Source: Paralcaligenes sp. KSB-10 (GTDB taxonomy: Bacteria > Pseudomonadota > Gammaproteobacteria > Burkholderiales > Burkholderiaceae_B). From it: a stretch of 64,000 nt of DNA. Location of the stretch: positions 3,968,001 to 4,032,000 of the forward strand of contig NZ_CP089848.1 in assembly GCF_021266465.1 (NCBI RefSeq), given 5' to 3'. How positions within the stretch are numbered: the first letter of the stretch is position 1; every line of letters begins with the position of its first letter. A program made the position numbers and the translations under genes. The notes under the pieces are model-generated. The model ran no database searches and was not told where the DNA came from. It saw only the letters and a program-made list of their open reading frames with translations. This document shows positions 43,203 through 52,701 of the stretch, piece after piece.

Positions 43203-44513
43203 ATGATTGAATTATGGATCGGATTGGCAATGTTCGTGTCATTGCTGGTCGTGTTGCTTATTGGGATTCCAGTTGCCTTCGCCCTGATTGCGGTCGCAAT
43301 GGCGTCGATTACGATACTGGGCGGTGGCTTTGATGCACTGGGTCTGGTGGCGCCCACCCTGTGGTCTTCCATCGCCAGTTTTACACTGACCGCGGTGCCG
43401 CTTTTTATTCTGATGGGGGCCATAATTTCGGCCTCGGGCATGGGAGCCCGGCTGTATGGCGCGCTGGCGACCCTGATGGCAGGGGTGCCCGGCGGCCTTA
43501 CCGTGGCGACCACACTGGCCTGTACGATCATGGCGGCGGTATCGGGTTCCAGCGTGGCCACAGCGGGGGCGATTGGCCGTTTTTCGGTGCTCGAGATGCG
43601 CCGCTTCGGCTACCGGGACGAAACCGCCTGCGGTGCGGTTGCGGCGGGGGGAACGCTGGGCATTCTGATCCCTCCCAGCATCCCGCTGATCGTCTACGGC
43701 ATCATCGCCCAGGAATCGATCGGGAAGCTGTTTATCGCCGGCATTGTTCCTGGCATCATCATGGCGTGCAGCTTTATTGTCTACCAGGTGTGGATTGCAA
43801 GGCGCGAGGCGAAAAAAATGCCCGCCGCAACGCATGAGCCGGTAACACTGCGGGAGCGGCTGGCCGCGCTGAAACATATCGTGCCTGTGGCAATTTTGGT
43901 GTGGGTGATACTCGGCACTATTTATCAGGGCATCGCCACCCCCACAGAAGCGGCCGCCCTGGGTGTCCTGGCCAGCCTGCTGCTTTCGGGCATTATCTAT
44001 CGCGAGCTGACCTGGGCCAAGATTGTGATCATCCTGCGGGAAACGGCCAAGGGCAGTGTCATGGTCCTTATGATCATCGGCGGTGCAATGCTCTTCGGTT
44101 ATGCCATGACCACCAGCAATGTCGCACCCACGCTTTCCCGAGTCGTGGCCGAGCTGAGTGTTCCTCCATGGATCGCATTCATCACGATCAATCTGTTGTT
44201 GATCTTTCTTGGCTGCTTCATGGAGACGCTGTCGATCATCGTGATTACAGCGCCCATTCTGATCCCCATCATTCTCGCATTCGGCTGGGATCCAATCTGG
44301 TTTGGCATCATCATGGTGATCAACATGGAGATGGCCTTGATTACGCCACCCGTGGGCTTGAACCTGTTCGTGGTTCAAGGCGTCGTGGAAGATGTGCCGC
44401 TTACACGCATTATTGTCGGCACCATGCCTTATGTCTTCATTATGGCGGCCGTGTTGCTGCTGGTCGGAGTGTTCCCCGATCTGGCCACCTTTTTGCCGCA
44501 ACATATCCGCTGA
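43203..44513 (+). CDS. dctM: TRAP transporter large permease (DctM type)
   Basis: A 436-aa protein with about 12 helices, the transport channel of the TRAP system. It shows GIPVAFALIAVAMASI, GSSVATAGAIGRFSVLEMRR, GGTLGILIPPSIPLIVYGII and ITPPVGLNLFVVQGV, all standard DctM signatures. It ends the plus-strand mutase-TRAP block and is followed by an imperfect hairpin and the convergent hydantoinase operon. Confidence 0.95.
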   Translation: MIELWIGLAMFVSLLVVLLIGIPVAFALIAVAMASITILGGGFDALGLVAPTLWSSIASFTLTAVPLFILMGAIISASGMGARLYGALATLMAGVPGGLTVATTLACTIMAAVSGSSVATAGAIGRFSVLEMRRFGYRDETACGAVAAGGTLGILIPPSIPLIVYGIIAQESIGKLFIAGIVPGIIMACSFIVYQVWIARREAKKMPAATHEPVTLRERLAALKHIVPVAILVWVILGTIYQGIATPTEAAALGVLASLLLSGIIYRELTWAKIVIILRETAKGSVMVLMIIGGAMLFGYAMTTSNVAPTLSRVVAELSVPPWIAFITINLLLIFLGCFMETLSIIVITAPILIPIILAFGWDPIWFGIIMVINMEMALITPPVGLNLFVVQGVVEDVPLTRIIVGTMPYVFIMAAVLLLVGVFPDLATFLPQHIR

Positions 44514-44514
44514 G

Positions 44515-44559
44515 CGCCAGGGGTCTGCCGCTGCGCTGGCGCAAAGCGGATCCCTGGCG
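44515..44559 (+). terminator. Imperfect hairpin after dctM
   Basis: CGCCAGGG (44515-44522) pairs with CCCTGGCG (44552-44559), and an inner CCGCT/AGCGG pairing extends the structure. It begins 2 nt after the dctM stop. No T-run follows, so it may stop or stabilise the mRNA end. The rest of the 190-bp gap to the hydantoinase stop shows nothing clear. Confidence 0.4.
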
Positions 44560-44703
44560 TGCAACAGAAAGGGTTGCGGCGCCATTGCGGGAGCGTGAAC
44601 AAAGATCATGCCAGGCTTCGCACGGTCTTTCGCTATGGTTCCTGTCAAAGCATCGGCGAAATTGTTCATGGCATTCCGCCATATTTGTTGGCGCATTCAA
44701 ACC

Positions 44704-47700
44704 TCACTGGGGAAGATCGTCATACCTCGCAATGGGGTCATCAGCGCGCATCTTCCCATCTTGCAGGTCTTGATCGATCGCCGCATGTGTGCGCTTGTGG
44801 GGATCGCCCCAGCCTCCGCCACTGGCAGTGACATGGCGCCACATCGAGCCCGATTCGATTTCCGTGACGATCTTCGATGGTAAATCACGCATTGCGCCGT
44901 CTTGCGAGAAAAGCGCGTTTTTCGAATTACTGCCCGGACCCCCGCCAGCTAGTCCCCAAGGCCGGATGACAGCACGATCGGAACGGATTTGCAGTACAGC
45001 GCGCCGGCCAAGGAAGCGTACATCGCGCCGCACCGCCAGGCCACCTCGGAATTGCCCCACGCCGCCCGTATTGGGCACAAAACCGTAATGTTCGACGCGC
45101 AATGGGTAGGTCGCCTCGATCAGTTCGCAACTGGTATTCTGGGCATCGACTATGGGCGAGGCCACACCTTCGAGGCCATCGAGGCCAGGCCTGCCGCCGA
45201 ATGCGCCCGAGATCAATTCCATGAAAACAAATGGCACGCCGTCTTGGTCCTCACCGCCGACACTGATCACGGCGGGGCCGCCGTCGCCCGCAGCCGGGAC
45301 GCGTTCGGGGCGCAATGGCGCGAATGCTCCAAAGAGGGCGTCGGTGACGCGATACGCTGTGACTGCACGCGCGGCACAGGCGGCAGGAAAGGCCATGTTC
45401 ACGATCGAGCCTTTGGGCGCAGTCACCGAGAGCAGATGCAGGAAGCCTGAATTGTTGGGAATTTCACGCCCAATGATGGCTTTGACGACGAAGGCTACGG
45501 CGGTGCGGGTAATCGAAAGCGGCGCGTTGATGGCACTACGCACTTGCGGCGATGTGCCGGTGAAATCCACCGCGATGCCTTCCGGACTGACATTCACCTC
45601 GACCTGGATTCTGACTGGGTCTCCTCCTACTCCGTCATCGTCGATGTAATCGACAAAACAATAGCGCCCTGGTTTCAGTTCCTGCAGAGCCGCCCGCGCC
45701 ATGCGCTCCCCATAGTCGATCAGCTCGTGCATATAGTGGCCCAGCAATTCCGCCCCAAGGCGGCGGGCAATGCCCTGGAACTCGGCTTCGGCGGTGTTGC
45801 AGGCGGCGATCTCGGCATAGAGATCGGCCATGAGGATGTCTGGATGCCGCACGTTGGCGCGGATCACATTGAGTAGATTCTGGTCGAGTATGCCGCGCGC
45901 ATACAGCTTGCAGGGGGGGATGCGGATACCCTCTTGAAAGATCTCGGTCGAGTCCGCGGCGTTGCCTCCGGGCACCCGGCCGCCCACGTCCGCCATGTGG
46001 GCCACCGCTGCCGCAAAGCCGGCGAGCTTTCCGTCGAGGAATATCGGTTTGAACACAAAGAAATCCGGAAGATGCATGCCGCCGGCGTAGGGGTCGTTCA
46101 TGATGATCAGGTCGCCTTCTTCCAAGGTCACGCGAATCTCCGCCGGCAAGGACATCAGTGCATTGGGAATCGATCCCAGATGCACCGCGATGCCGACCCC
46201 GCCTGTGACCAATTCCCCTTCGGCATTGCATAAGGCAACGGAAAAATCATGCGAATCGCGGACAATCAACGAACGGGCCGTCCGCGCCAGCGTGCCCGCC
46301 ATGTTGTCGGTGATCGAATCGAGGCTGTTCTTGACCAGCTCGAGCGACATCGCGTTGATTTCCGCGGTCTCGGCGCTCGTCGCGGTCTGTGCCGCAACGG
46401 TATCGAGCGCGATGATGACGTTGCCAAAATCATCCAGCGAAGCACTGCACTGAGGAGGAATGACGATAGTGGTGTCGAGCTCTTCGACGATGGCCGGCCC
46501 AATGACGGAACCTGTGCGCAGCGCGCTGCGGCGGATCACCCGGGCTTTCTGCCAGCCGGCATCGGGCCCGAAGTAAGCGTCGCGGGTAACGGTTTCGGCG
46601 TTTGCCGTTTCCTGCATGCTCTGACGCCCTACCTCGGCATAAGAGGCTTTTCTGGTGATGTCGCGGGCGGTGATGCGCAGACTGACAATCTGCACATGCG
46701 TCAGATCCTCTTGATAGCCGTAGGTGCGCTGGTGTTCCTCGCAGAATTTTTCGGCAAGCCGATGGAAGCTGTTTCTATCCAGCTTGCCCAGGGGCGCGTC
46801 GATAAAGAGTTCGAACGACTGGCCGACATACTGCATGGTTGCGCTGCGCTCGATTACGATGTCGGCTGACCGGAGGTCATCGCGCAACAGGTCGGCCATT
46901 GCACTGTCCTGCAGGTCCGCGAAGATTTGATTAAGACGCTCCACCGCGGCGTCATCGATCTCGTTGACGCGTTGCAATACGGTTCGCGAGCCTTTCTGCT
47001 GCACATCTGCCATCAGCAGGCCGAGGGCGCTGAAGAGTCCGGGGGAGTTTGGCACAAGGACATGCTTCAGCCCCATCGCGCGTCCCAGTTCCGCAGCATG
47101 CAAGGGCCCGGCGCCGCCGAAGGCGACGAGGGTATAGTCGCGGGCATCGCGGCCGCGTTCGACTGAAACGGCCCGCACCGCGCGTATCATGTTCGACGTT
47201 GCCACCGCATAGATGCCGTAGGCGGCTTGCTCGACGCTGAGCCCTGCGGGATGGGCGATTTTCTTGGCAATTGCTTCACGTGCTAAGTCGACCACGATGG
47301 ATTTCGCTCCGCCCGCTATTGCATTGGGGTTGATATAACCCATTGTGGCGTAGGCATCGGTGACGGTGGGTTCGGTGCCGCCCTGGTCGTAGCATGCCGG
47401 GCCGGGTGCCGCGCCGGCGCTGCGCGGGCCGACGCGCAACGCCCCGCCGGCATCGAGCCAGGCGATGCTGCCGCCGCCGGCGCCGACCTCGGCGATTTCA
47501 ATCGATGGCACGCGGATGACATGTCCGCCGCTCGAGCCTCCAGAGTGGCTCATGCCGCCGCCGACATGATATTCGGAGGATTCAAACGGTTTGCCGTTTT
47601 CGATCAGCGTCGCCTTGGCCGTGGTGCCGCCCATATCGAAGGCGATCAAATTACGCTCGCCGGTTTGCTGTGCCAGGTAGCATGCCGCCAGAACGCCCGC

Positions 47701-48519
47701 GGCCGGGCCCGACTCAACGATGTTGACGGGCCGCTGCCGGGCCAGCTCGGCGGAAATAAGACCACCGTTCGACTGCATGACCAGGACATCGCCCCGGTAT
47801 GCGATCGAAATGAGGGCCTCCTGGAGTTGCCGCAAATAATGGTCGACCACCGGCATCAGGTAGGTGTTGATGACGGTTGTGCTGGTGCGCTCATACTCGC
47901 GAGCCTCGCCGAGCACTTCGGTCGAGCGGCAGATCGTCATGTCGGGGAAGAGCTCCTGGCCTACAGTCTGCACGAGTTGCTCATGGGTGGGATCGACATA
48001 AGAATTGATGAGGCATATCGCCACATTGCTTATCCCCTGGGCCTGCAAGCGTTTGAATGCCTGTTCAATGTCTGCGCGTTCCGGAGCGCGCAGCACTTCG
48101 CCGCGCGCCGACATTCTTTCGTCGATTTCCAGGCGATGCGCGCGCTGCACCAAAGGCGCGGGCTTGACCCACCGAAGATCGTGCACATCCGCTCCCCAGC
48201 CTCCACGGCCTATCTCCAGGACGTCGCAGAATCCCTTGGTGGTAAGCAGGCCCAGTTGCGGCCCGGTGCCCTCCAGAATGGCGTTGGTGGCTACGGTCGT
48301 GCCATGGATAAAGCCATTGAGATCTCCGCCGCTCAGCTTGAATTCGCCGAAGACTTCGGTCAGTGCGCCAAGAATGCCACGCGAAAAATCTTCCGGCGTC
48401 GAGAGTACCTTGCGCCTGAACAGGCTGCCGTCATCGCCGAGGACGATGAGATCGGTGAAAGTTCCGCCCGTATCGACGCCGACCCGGTACGTAGTCCCTG
48501 TTCTGCTAATCATGCTCAT
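44704..48519 (-). CDS. Fused hydantoinase A/B (5-oxoprolinase-like) protein
   Basis: A 1271-aa ATP-dependent amidohydrolase of the HyuA-HyuB/oxoprolinase superfamily. The N-terminal HyuA part (about 1-700) has YRVGVDTGGTFTDLIVLGDD, FIHGTTVATNAILEG, and the actin-like IAFDMGGTTAKATLI. The HyuB part (about 715-1271) begins SLELVKNSLDSITDNMAGTL and has DFSVALCNAEGELVTGG, DILMADLYAEIAACNTAEAE and SGGGWGDP. Bacteria often keep the two parts as separate genes; the fusion resembles eukaryotic 5-oxoprolinase and caprolactamase types. Its ATG overlaps the upstream dehydrogenase stop (ATGA). It should open a cyclic amide; the substrate is unknown. Confidence 0.92.
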   Translation of the reverse strand: MSMISRTGTTYRVGVDTGGTFTDLIVLGDDGSLFRRKVLSTPEDFSRGILGALTEVFGEFKLSGGDLNGFIHGTTVATNAILEGTGPQLGLLTTKGFCDVLEIGRGGWGADVHDLRWVKPAPLVQRAHRLEIDERMSARGEVLRAPERADIEQAFKRLQAQGISNVAICLINSYVDPTHEQLVQTVGQELFPDMTICRSTEVLGEAREYERTSTTVINTYLMPVVDHYLRQLQEALISIAYRGDVLVMQSNGGLISAELARQRPVNIVESGPAAGVLAACYLAQQTGERNLIAFDMGGTTAKATLIENGKPFESSEYHVGGGMSHSGGSSGGHVIRVPSIEIAEVGAGGGSIAWLDAGGALRVGPRSAGAAPGPACYDQGGTEPTVTDAYATMGYINPNAIAGGAKSIVVDLAREAIAKKIAHPAGLSVEQAAYGIYAVATSNMIRAVRAVSVERGRDARDYTLVAFGGAGPLHAAELGRAMGLKHVLVPNSPGLFSALGLLMADVQQKGSRTVLQRVNEIDDAAVERLNQIFADLQDSAMADLLRDDLRSADIVIERSATMQYVGQSFELFIDAPLGKLDRNSFHRLAEKFCEEHQRTYGYQEDLTHVQIVSLRITARDITRKASYAEVGRQSMQETANAETVTRDAYFGPDAGWQKARVIRRSALRTGSVIGPAIVEELDTTIVIPPQCSASLDDFGNVIIALDTVAAQTATSAETAEINAMSLELVKNSLDSITDNMAGTLARTARSLIVRDSHDFSVALCNAEGELVTGGVGIAVHLGSIPNALMSLPAEIRVTLEEGDLIIMNDPYAGGMHLPDFFVFKPIFLDGKLAGFAAAVAHMADVGGRVPGGNAADSTEIFQEGIRIPPCKLYARGILDQNLLNVIRANVRHPDILMADLYAEIAACNTAEAEFQGIARRLGAELLGHYMHELIDYGERMARAALQELKPGRYCFVDYIDDDGVGGDPVRIQVEVNVSPEGIAVDFTGTSPQVRSAINAPLSITRTAVAFVVKAIIGREIPNNSGFLHLLSVTAPKGSIVNMAFPAACAARAVTAYRVTDALFGAFAPLRPERVPAAGDGGPAVISVGGEDQDGVPFVFMELISGAFGGRPGLDGLEGVASPIVDAQNTSCELIEATYPLRVEHYGFVPNTGGVGQFRGGLAVRRDVRFLGRRAVLQIRSDRAVIRPWGLAGGGPGSNSKNALFSQDGAMRDLPSKIVTEIESGSMWRHVTASGGGWGDPHKRTHAAIDQDLQDGKMRADDPIARYDDLPQ

Positions 48520-49436
48520 TCAGCCTTTTCTGAAGCGGTGGCGGGCATCTTCGCTTTGCCTTCGATGACGACGCCGGCGCGGCGTTCGACCAGCTCGACG
48601 ATGCGGGTGAAGTCCTGGTCGCCAAGTTCCGTCGCGGCCGTTTCCCACACTTCGGCGACCGCTCTGCCGATGGTGAACGGTACGCCGTATTCATCGGCGA
48701 ACTCTTTGCACAGACGCACGTCCTTGTTCAGCAAGACGGCACGAAACCCAAAATTGAAGCTGCGATCGAGCACCGAGCGGGGGAACTTGTCGGTGGTTGC
48801 CGTGTTGCGGCCGCTGCTGGCATTGAGAACATCGAGCATGACGCTGGCGTCCAATCCGGCCTTCACGCCTAAAGCCATGACTTCCGTCGTGGCGGCCATG
48901 GCGTTGGCTGACAGGAGATTATTGAGCACCTTCATGGCTTGGCCCTGGCCGGGGCGGTCGCCGACCAGAAAGACGCGGCCCAGCATCTCCAGGAAAGGCT
49001 GGGCGCGTTCGAAGTCCGCTTGCGCACCCGACGCCATGATCGCCAGCGTGCCTTTGGCGGCGCCCGACACGCCGCCGCTGACTGGCGCATCCAGGAAGCG
49101 CATGCCGCGTTGCTGCAGGATCTCGGCCACGGCCACTGCGGTAGCCGGGCCCGTGGTGGACAGATCGATGGCCAGCTTGGCGCGGCGGCCCTGGGCCAGG
49201 CCGTCCGCTCCTTCGACCACCGCGCGCAGCGATGCGGGAGTGGGCAGGCTCATCAGCACGATATCCGCCCGATCGGCAAGCTCCCTTGGGGTGCGCGCCG
49301 CGGCCTCGGGCCCTGCGAAGGCAAGTGCCTGCTGATGGCGCAGGTCTTGTACGATCAGGGCGCACTTGGCGTTGCGCAGGCGAGTAGCCATGGGAAGCCC
49401 CATATTTCCTAGGCCGATAAATCCGATGCAGGTCAT
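48516..49436 (-). CDS. 3-hydroxyisobutyrate dehydrogenase-family oxidoreductase
   Basis: A 306-aa NAD(P)-dependent beta-hydroxyacid dehydrogenase. It has the Rossmann motif IGFIGLGNMGLPMATRL, the substrate motif FLDAPVSGGVSGAAKGTLAI and the catalytic-Lys segment GQGQAMKVLNNLLSANAMAA. This is the signature of 3-hydroxyisobutyrate/tartronate semialdehyde/glyoxylate-type reductases. GGAGA lies 9 nt before the ATG. It overlaps the hydantoinase gene by 4 nt and follows the aldehyde dehydrogenase, which suggests a hydroxyacid-semialdehyde-acid route in the pathway. Confidence 0.9.
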   Translation of the reverse strand: MTCIGFIGLGNMGLPMATRLRNAKCALIVQDLRHQQALAFAGPEAAARTPRELADRADIVLMSLPTPASLRAVVEGADGLAQGRRAKLAIDLSTTGPATAVAVAEILQQRGMRFLDAPVSGGVSGAAKGTLAIMASGAQADFERAQPFLEMLGRVFLVGDRPGQGQAMKVLNNLLSANAMAATTEVMALGVKAGLDASVMLDVLNASSGRNTATTDKFPRSVLDRSFNFGFRAVLLNKDVRLCKEFADEYGVPFTIGRAVAEVWETAATELGDQDFTRIVELVERRAGVVIEGKAKMPATASEKAE

Positions 49437-49479
49437 AGCTTCAGTCTCCGTTGTACGACTCTCTGGGGCTCACTCGTGT

Positions 49480-50958
49480 CTATCGCAGCACGAAGGGATT
49501 GGGCACGTCGTTGCCCATATCGATCCAGACACTCTTGGTTTGCAGATATTCATTGATCATGCCCATGCCGTTCTCACGGCCGAGGCCGGAACGCTTGTAG
49601 CCGCCGAAAGGCATCATGTAGCTGACCGCGCGATAGGTATTGACCCAGACCGTGCCGGCCTCGAGCCGATCGACCATGGTCAGCGCACGGCCGATGTTCT
49701 CGGTCCACACGCCAGCCGCCAAGCCATACGGCAGGCTATTGGCGATATGCACCGCCTCTTCATCGTCTTCAAAAGGCAGGACCGCGAGTACGGGACCGAA
49801 AACCTCTTCGCGTGCGATTTGCATCTCCGGTGTAACACCGGAGAAAATGGTGGGCTCCACAAACCAGCCGGTACCGCACTCGGGCCGCCGGGACGGACTT
49901 CCGCCGAGCAGGCATGTGGCGCCTTCGCTCTTGGCCGTCTCGATGTAGCGCAGGACCTTGTCATACTGAGGGCGCGTGGTGACCGGACCTACCTGGGTTT
50001 CGAGCTTGCTTGGATCGCCGATTCGGGCAGTGCCGGCGAACTCGACCACTTTGTCGACGAAGGCGTCGTGGATCTTGCGCTGCACCAGAAGACGCGAGCC
50101 GGCAATACAAGTCTGGCCCGTGGCCGCGAAGATGCCGGAGATCACCCCCTTGACCGCATTGTCGAGATTGGCATCGGCAAAGACGATATTCGGGGACTTG
50201 CCACCCAGTTCCAGCGTGATGCGCTTGAAGTGGCGCGCGGCCAGCTCGTTGACACGCTGCCCGGCGGATTCGCCGCCAGTGAAGGCGATCTTGGCCACCA
50301 GTGGATGAGTCACCAGTGTTTCGCCGATATCGGCGCCGAAGCCCGTAACCACGTTGACTACGCCCGGCGGGAACCCGGCTTCGTCGAACAGCTTGACGAA
50401 TTCGAGCGCGGAGACAGATGAAAATTCAGAAGGCTTCCACACCACCGTGTTGCCTGCCGCGAGTGCCGGCGCAAGCTTCCATACAGCCAGCAAAAGAGGT
50501 GAATTCCAGGGTGTGATCGCCGCGACGACTCCCAGGGGTTCAGACTTGGTATAGGTGAACATCTTGGTTTTATCGTTGGGGACCACCGAGCCTTCGATCT
50601 TGTCGGCCAGCCCGCCGTAATAATAGAACCACTGGGGTATGTAGCGTACCTGGCCCAGCATCTCTGCGAGCAGTTTGCCGTTGTCGCGGGTTTCGATGCT
50701 GCCCAGCCGTTCTGCATTGGCGGCAATGAGGTCGCCCAGGCGCCGCAGTAGATTGCCGCGGGCGCTGGCGCTCAATCCGCGCCAGCTCGGTGCTACAAAG
50801 GCCCGGTGAGCGGCCTCGATAGCGCGCACAACGTCTTCCGTACCGCCCTTGGCCACCATTGCCCAGGGCCGGCCTGTGTAGGGGTCGAACGATTCAAAAT
50901 ACTCGCCGGTGGAAGGTGGGCAAGGCTTGCCGTCCAGGTACAAGTCGTAATGGTCCAT
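49480..50958 (-). CDS. NAD(P)-dependent aldehyde dehydrogenase
   Basis: A 492-aa ALDH superfamily enzyme that oxidises an aldehyde to an acid. It has AITPWNSPLLLAVWKLAPAL, the KPSEFSS cofactor region, TGGESAGQRVN, the general-base Glu in ITLELGGKSPNIVF and the nucleophile Cys in AATGQTCIAGSR. EVFGPVLAVLPFEDDEE and PFGGYKRSGLGRENG complete the family. AGGAG precedes the ATG. It is in the same operon as the beta-hydroxyacid dehydrogenase. The aldehyde is not identified. Confidence 0.95.
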   Translation of the reverse strand: MDHYDLYLDGKPCPPSTGEYFESFDPYTGRPWAMVAKGGTEDVVRAIEAAHRAFVAPSWRGLSASARGNLLRRLGDLIAANAERLGSIETRDNGKLLAEMLGQVRYIPQWFYYYGGLADKIEGSVVPNDKTKMFTYTKSEPLGVVAAITPWNSPLLLAVWKLAPALAAGNTVVWKPSEFSSVSALEFVKLFDEAGFPPGVVNVVTGFGADIGETLVTHPLVAKIAFTGGESAGQRVNELAARHFKRITLELGGKSPNIVFADANLDNAVKGVISGIFAATGQTCIAGSRLLVQRKIHDAFVDKVVEFAGTARIGDPSKLETQVGPVTTRPQYDKVLRYIETAKSEGATCLLGGSPSRRPECGTGWFVEPTIFSGVTPEMQIAREEVFGPVLAVLPFEDDEEAVHIANSLPYGLAAGVWTENIGRALTMVDRLEAGTVWVNTYRAVSYMMPFGGYKRSGLGRENGMGMINEYLQTKSVWIDMGNDVPNPFVLR

Positions 50959-50991
50959 GATGTTCTCCTGTCGATGTCTGCCGAGGCCGTC

Positions 50992-51375
50992 TTACTTGTC
51001 CGGGGCGGGTTCGGCGAGCACTTCCTTGGCGACGCGAAAGGCGTCGACCGCGGCCGGCACGCCGCCGTATACGCCGGCTTGCAGCAGGGCTTCGCGTATC
51101 TCTTCCTGGGTGCAGCCGTTGCGCAAGGCGCCGCGAACATGTATCTTCAATTCATGCGGTCGATTGAGCACGGTAAGCATGACCACATTCAGCAGGCTGC
51201 GTGTCTTGCGCGATAGCCCGTCGCGGGTCCATACGGCGCCCCAGCAGTAGGTGGTCACGAGATCTTGCAGGGGCTTGGTGAAATCATCGGCTTCGGCCAG
51301 CGACTTGTTGACATAATCGACACCGACCACTGCTTTGCGAACGGCCAGTCCGCTTTCATAAACATCATCAGACAT
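50992..51375 (-). CDS. Carboxymuconolactone decarboxylase-family protein
   Basis: A 127-aa all-helical protein of the CMD/AhpD-like superfamily. It has YCWGAVWTRDGLSRKTRSLL and LKIHVRGALRNGCTQEEIRE followed by YGGVPAAVDAFRVAKEVL, matching the gamma-carboxymuconolactone decarboxylase type. It lacks the CxxC of AhpD peroxidase relatives. The ATG at 51375 is chosen for the AGGAG just upstream. It lies between the ABC binding-protein gene and the ALDH. It may decarboxylate or isomerise a pathway intermediate; the reaction is not defined. Confidence 0.88.
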   Translation of the reverse strand: MSDDVYESGLAVRKAVVGVDYVNKSLAEADDFTKPLQDLVTTYCWGAVWTRDGLSRKTRSLLNVVMLTVLNRPHELKIHVRGALRNGCTQEEIREALLQAGVYGGVPAAVDAFRVAKEVLAEPAPDK

Positions 51376-51435
51376 TTCGGTACTCCTGTATTGCATGCCG
51401 GCTATTCGGCACGCGAGGGTGGTTGCAATCAATAT

Positions 51436-52674
51436 TCAATGCTTGGGCCACATCACGGAGGCGGTTGCCAGCGCCGGCGGATACACCGTCTTCGGTTCCC
51501 CGTCCTGCCATTGCACCAGCACCATGTCGGCACCGACGCGCCTGCCTTCGGCATCGAACTTGATGCGATGACCCGGATAAAAGCGCGCCGCTCCCTCCGT
51601 GGTATCCATCGCACGCAATGCCTGGGCAACTTTTTCGCGATCGGCGGAGCCCGCTTTTTCAAGCGCGTCTTTCAGTATCCACATGTCGCCGTAGCTGGAA
51701 ATTGCTTCCTGGGTCATCCATGGCTCGCCCGTCGCCTTTTTCCAGTCGGCGGTGATTTTCTCTTCGCCCTTGCCGCCCCAATTGCCCGAAATGAGCATGA
51801 CTCCATTGATCACATCCTTGCCCATTACCTTCAGCAGTTCCGGCATGCCTAGCGAGCTGCCGCTGGCGAGGACAGGAATCCTGCCCTTGCCGATGCCCAT
51901 TTCGTTCATCTTTTCAAGAATGAGTTTGGAATCGGGCACGTTGGTGGTCAGGAGCAGCAGCAGGTCGGGTTTGGCGTTGCGGACCTTTTGCACCATTGAG
52001 GTCGCATCCGACAGCGGCGGCGTGTAGATTTCGTCGACCACCAGTTTCATGCCGAGTTTGGCAAAGCCGCCCTCACGCATGGGCTTTGTAAAACTGGCCG
52101 GGGAGGCTGTGTTGTCCATGATGATGCCCACCGTCTTGGGGGCGGCGCCGGTGGCCTTCTTCGCAACCTGGGCTATCACCGGCAGTGCGTTTTCGGCTTG
52201 GGCTCCGCCCGGCATCGAGGTTTGGAACACATATTTGTAGCCGCGATTGGTGATGGCTTCGGAGTACGACAGGGTCAGCCATGGCAGCTTGGCGCGTTCG
52301 GTTACTTCGGTGACTGCGAGCGTGAAAGAACTGACGTACACACCGGTGCCCCCCACCAGGTCGGGCTCTTGCGCAACTAGGCGCTGCGCGGCGATCTTGG
52401 CCTTCTGGGTGCTGTCCCCCGAATCAGCCACGACGAGCTGCATTTTTGCGCCTCCGAGTGCCTTGATGCCGCCCTCGGCATTGATGTGGGCGACCGCCAG
52501 CTCCGCTCCTTTGACCTGAAATTCGCCGCTGCGCGCCCAGGCCCCGGACAGCGGAACCATCACTGCGACTTTCACTGGTTTCGGCTCCGCAAAGGCGTTT
52601 GCCGAAGCACCCAGCGTTCCCGCCATGGCCAGTGCCGCACAAAATACAAAACCGTGTGTCATCTTGATGTTCAT
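51436..52674 (-). CDS. LIV-type ABC transporter substrate-binding protein
   Basis: A 412-aa periplasmic binding protein of the branched-chain amino acid/amide (LivJ-like) family. It has a signal peptide (about 1-29, ending NAFA), then VKVAVMVPLSGAWARSGEF and KGAELAVAHINAEGGIKALG. AGGAG precedes the ATG. It is placed downstream of livH-livMG-livF on the same transcript, so it is the receptor of that importer. Neighbouring amidohydrolase and dehydrogenases suggest a ligand other than plain leucine. Confidence 0.92.
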   Translation of the reverse strand: MNIKMTHGFVFCAALAMAGTLGASANAFAEPKPVKVAVMVPLSGAWARSGEFQVKGAELAVAHINAEGGIKALGGAKMQLVVADSGDSTQKAKIAAQRLVAQEPDLVGGTGVYVSSFTLAVTEVTERAKLPWLTLSYSEAITNRGYKYVFQTSMPGGAQAENALPVIAQVAKKATGAAPKTVGIIMDNTASPASFTKPMREGGFAKLGMKLVVDEIYTPPLSDATSMVQKVRNAKPDLLLLLTTNVPDSKLILEKMNEMGIGKGRIPVLASGSSLGMPELLKVMGKDVINGVMLISGNWGGKGEEKITADWKKATGEPWMTQEAISSYGDMWILKDALEKAGSADREKVAQALRAMDTTEGAARFYPGHRIKFDAEGRRVGADMVLVQWQDGEPKTVYPPALATASVMWPKH

Positions 52675-52701
52675 GATGTCTCCTTAGTCGTTATTTGCCT
52701 G

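Noticed and set aside
43239-44696. A 485-codon minus-strand frame opposite dctM.
   Set aside because: It is rich in Asp/His/Asn, typical of a complement of membrane-protein codons, and DctM on the plus strand is clear.
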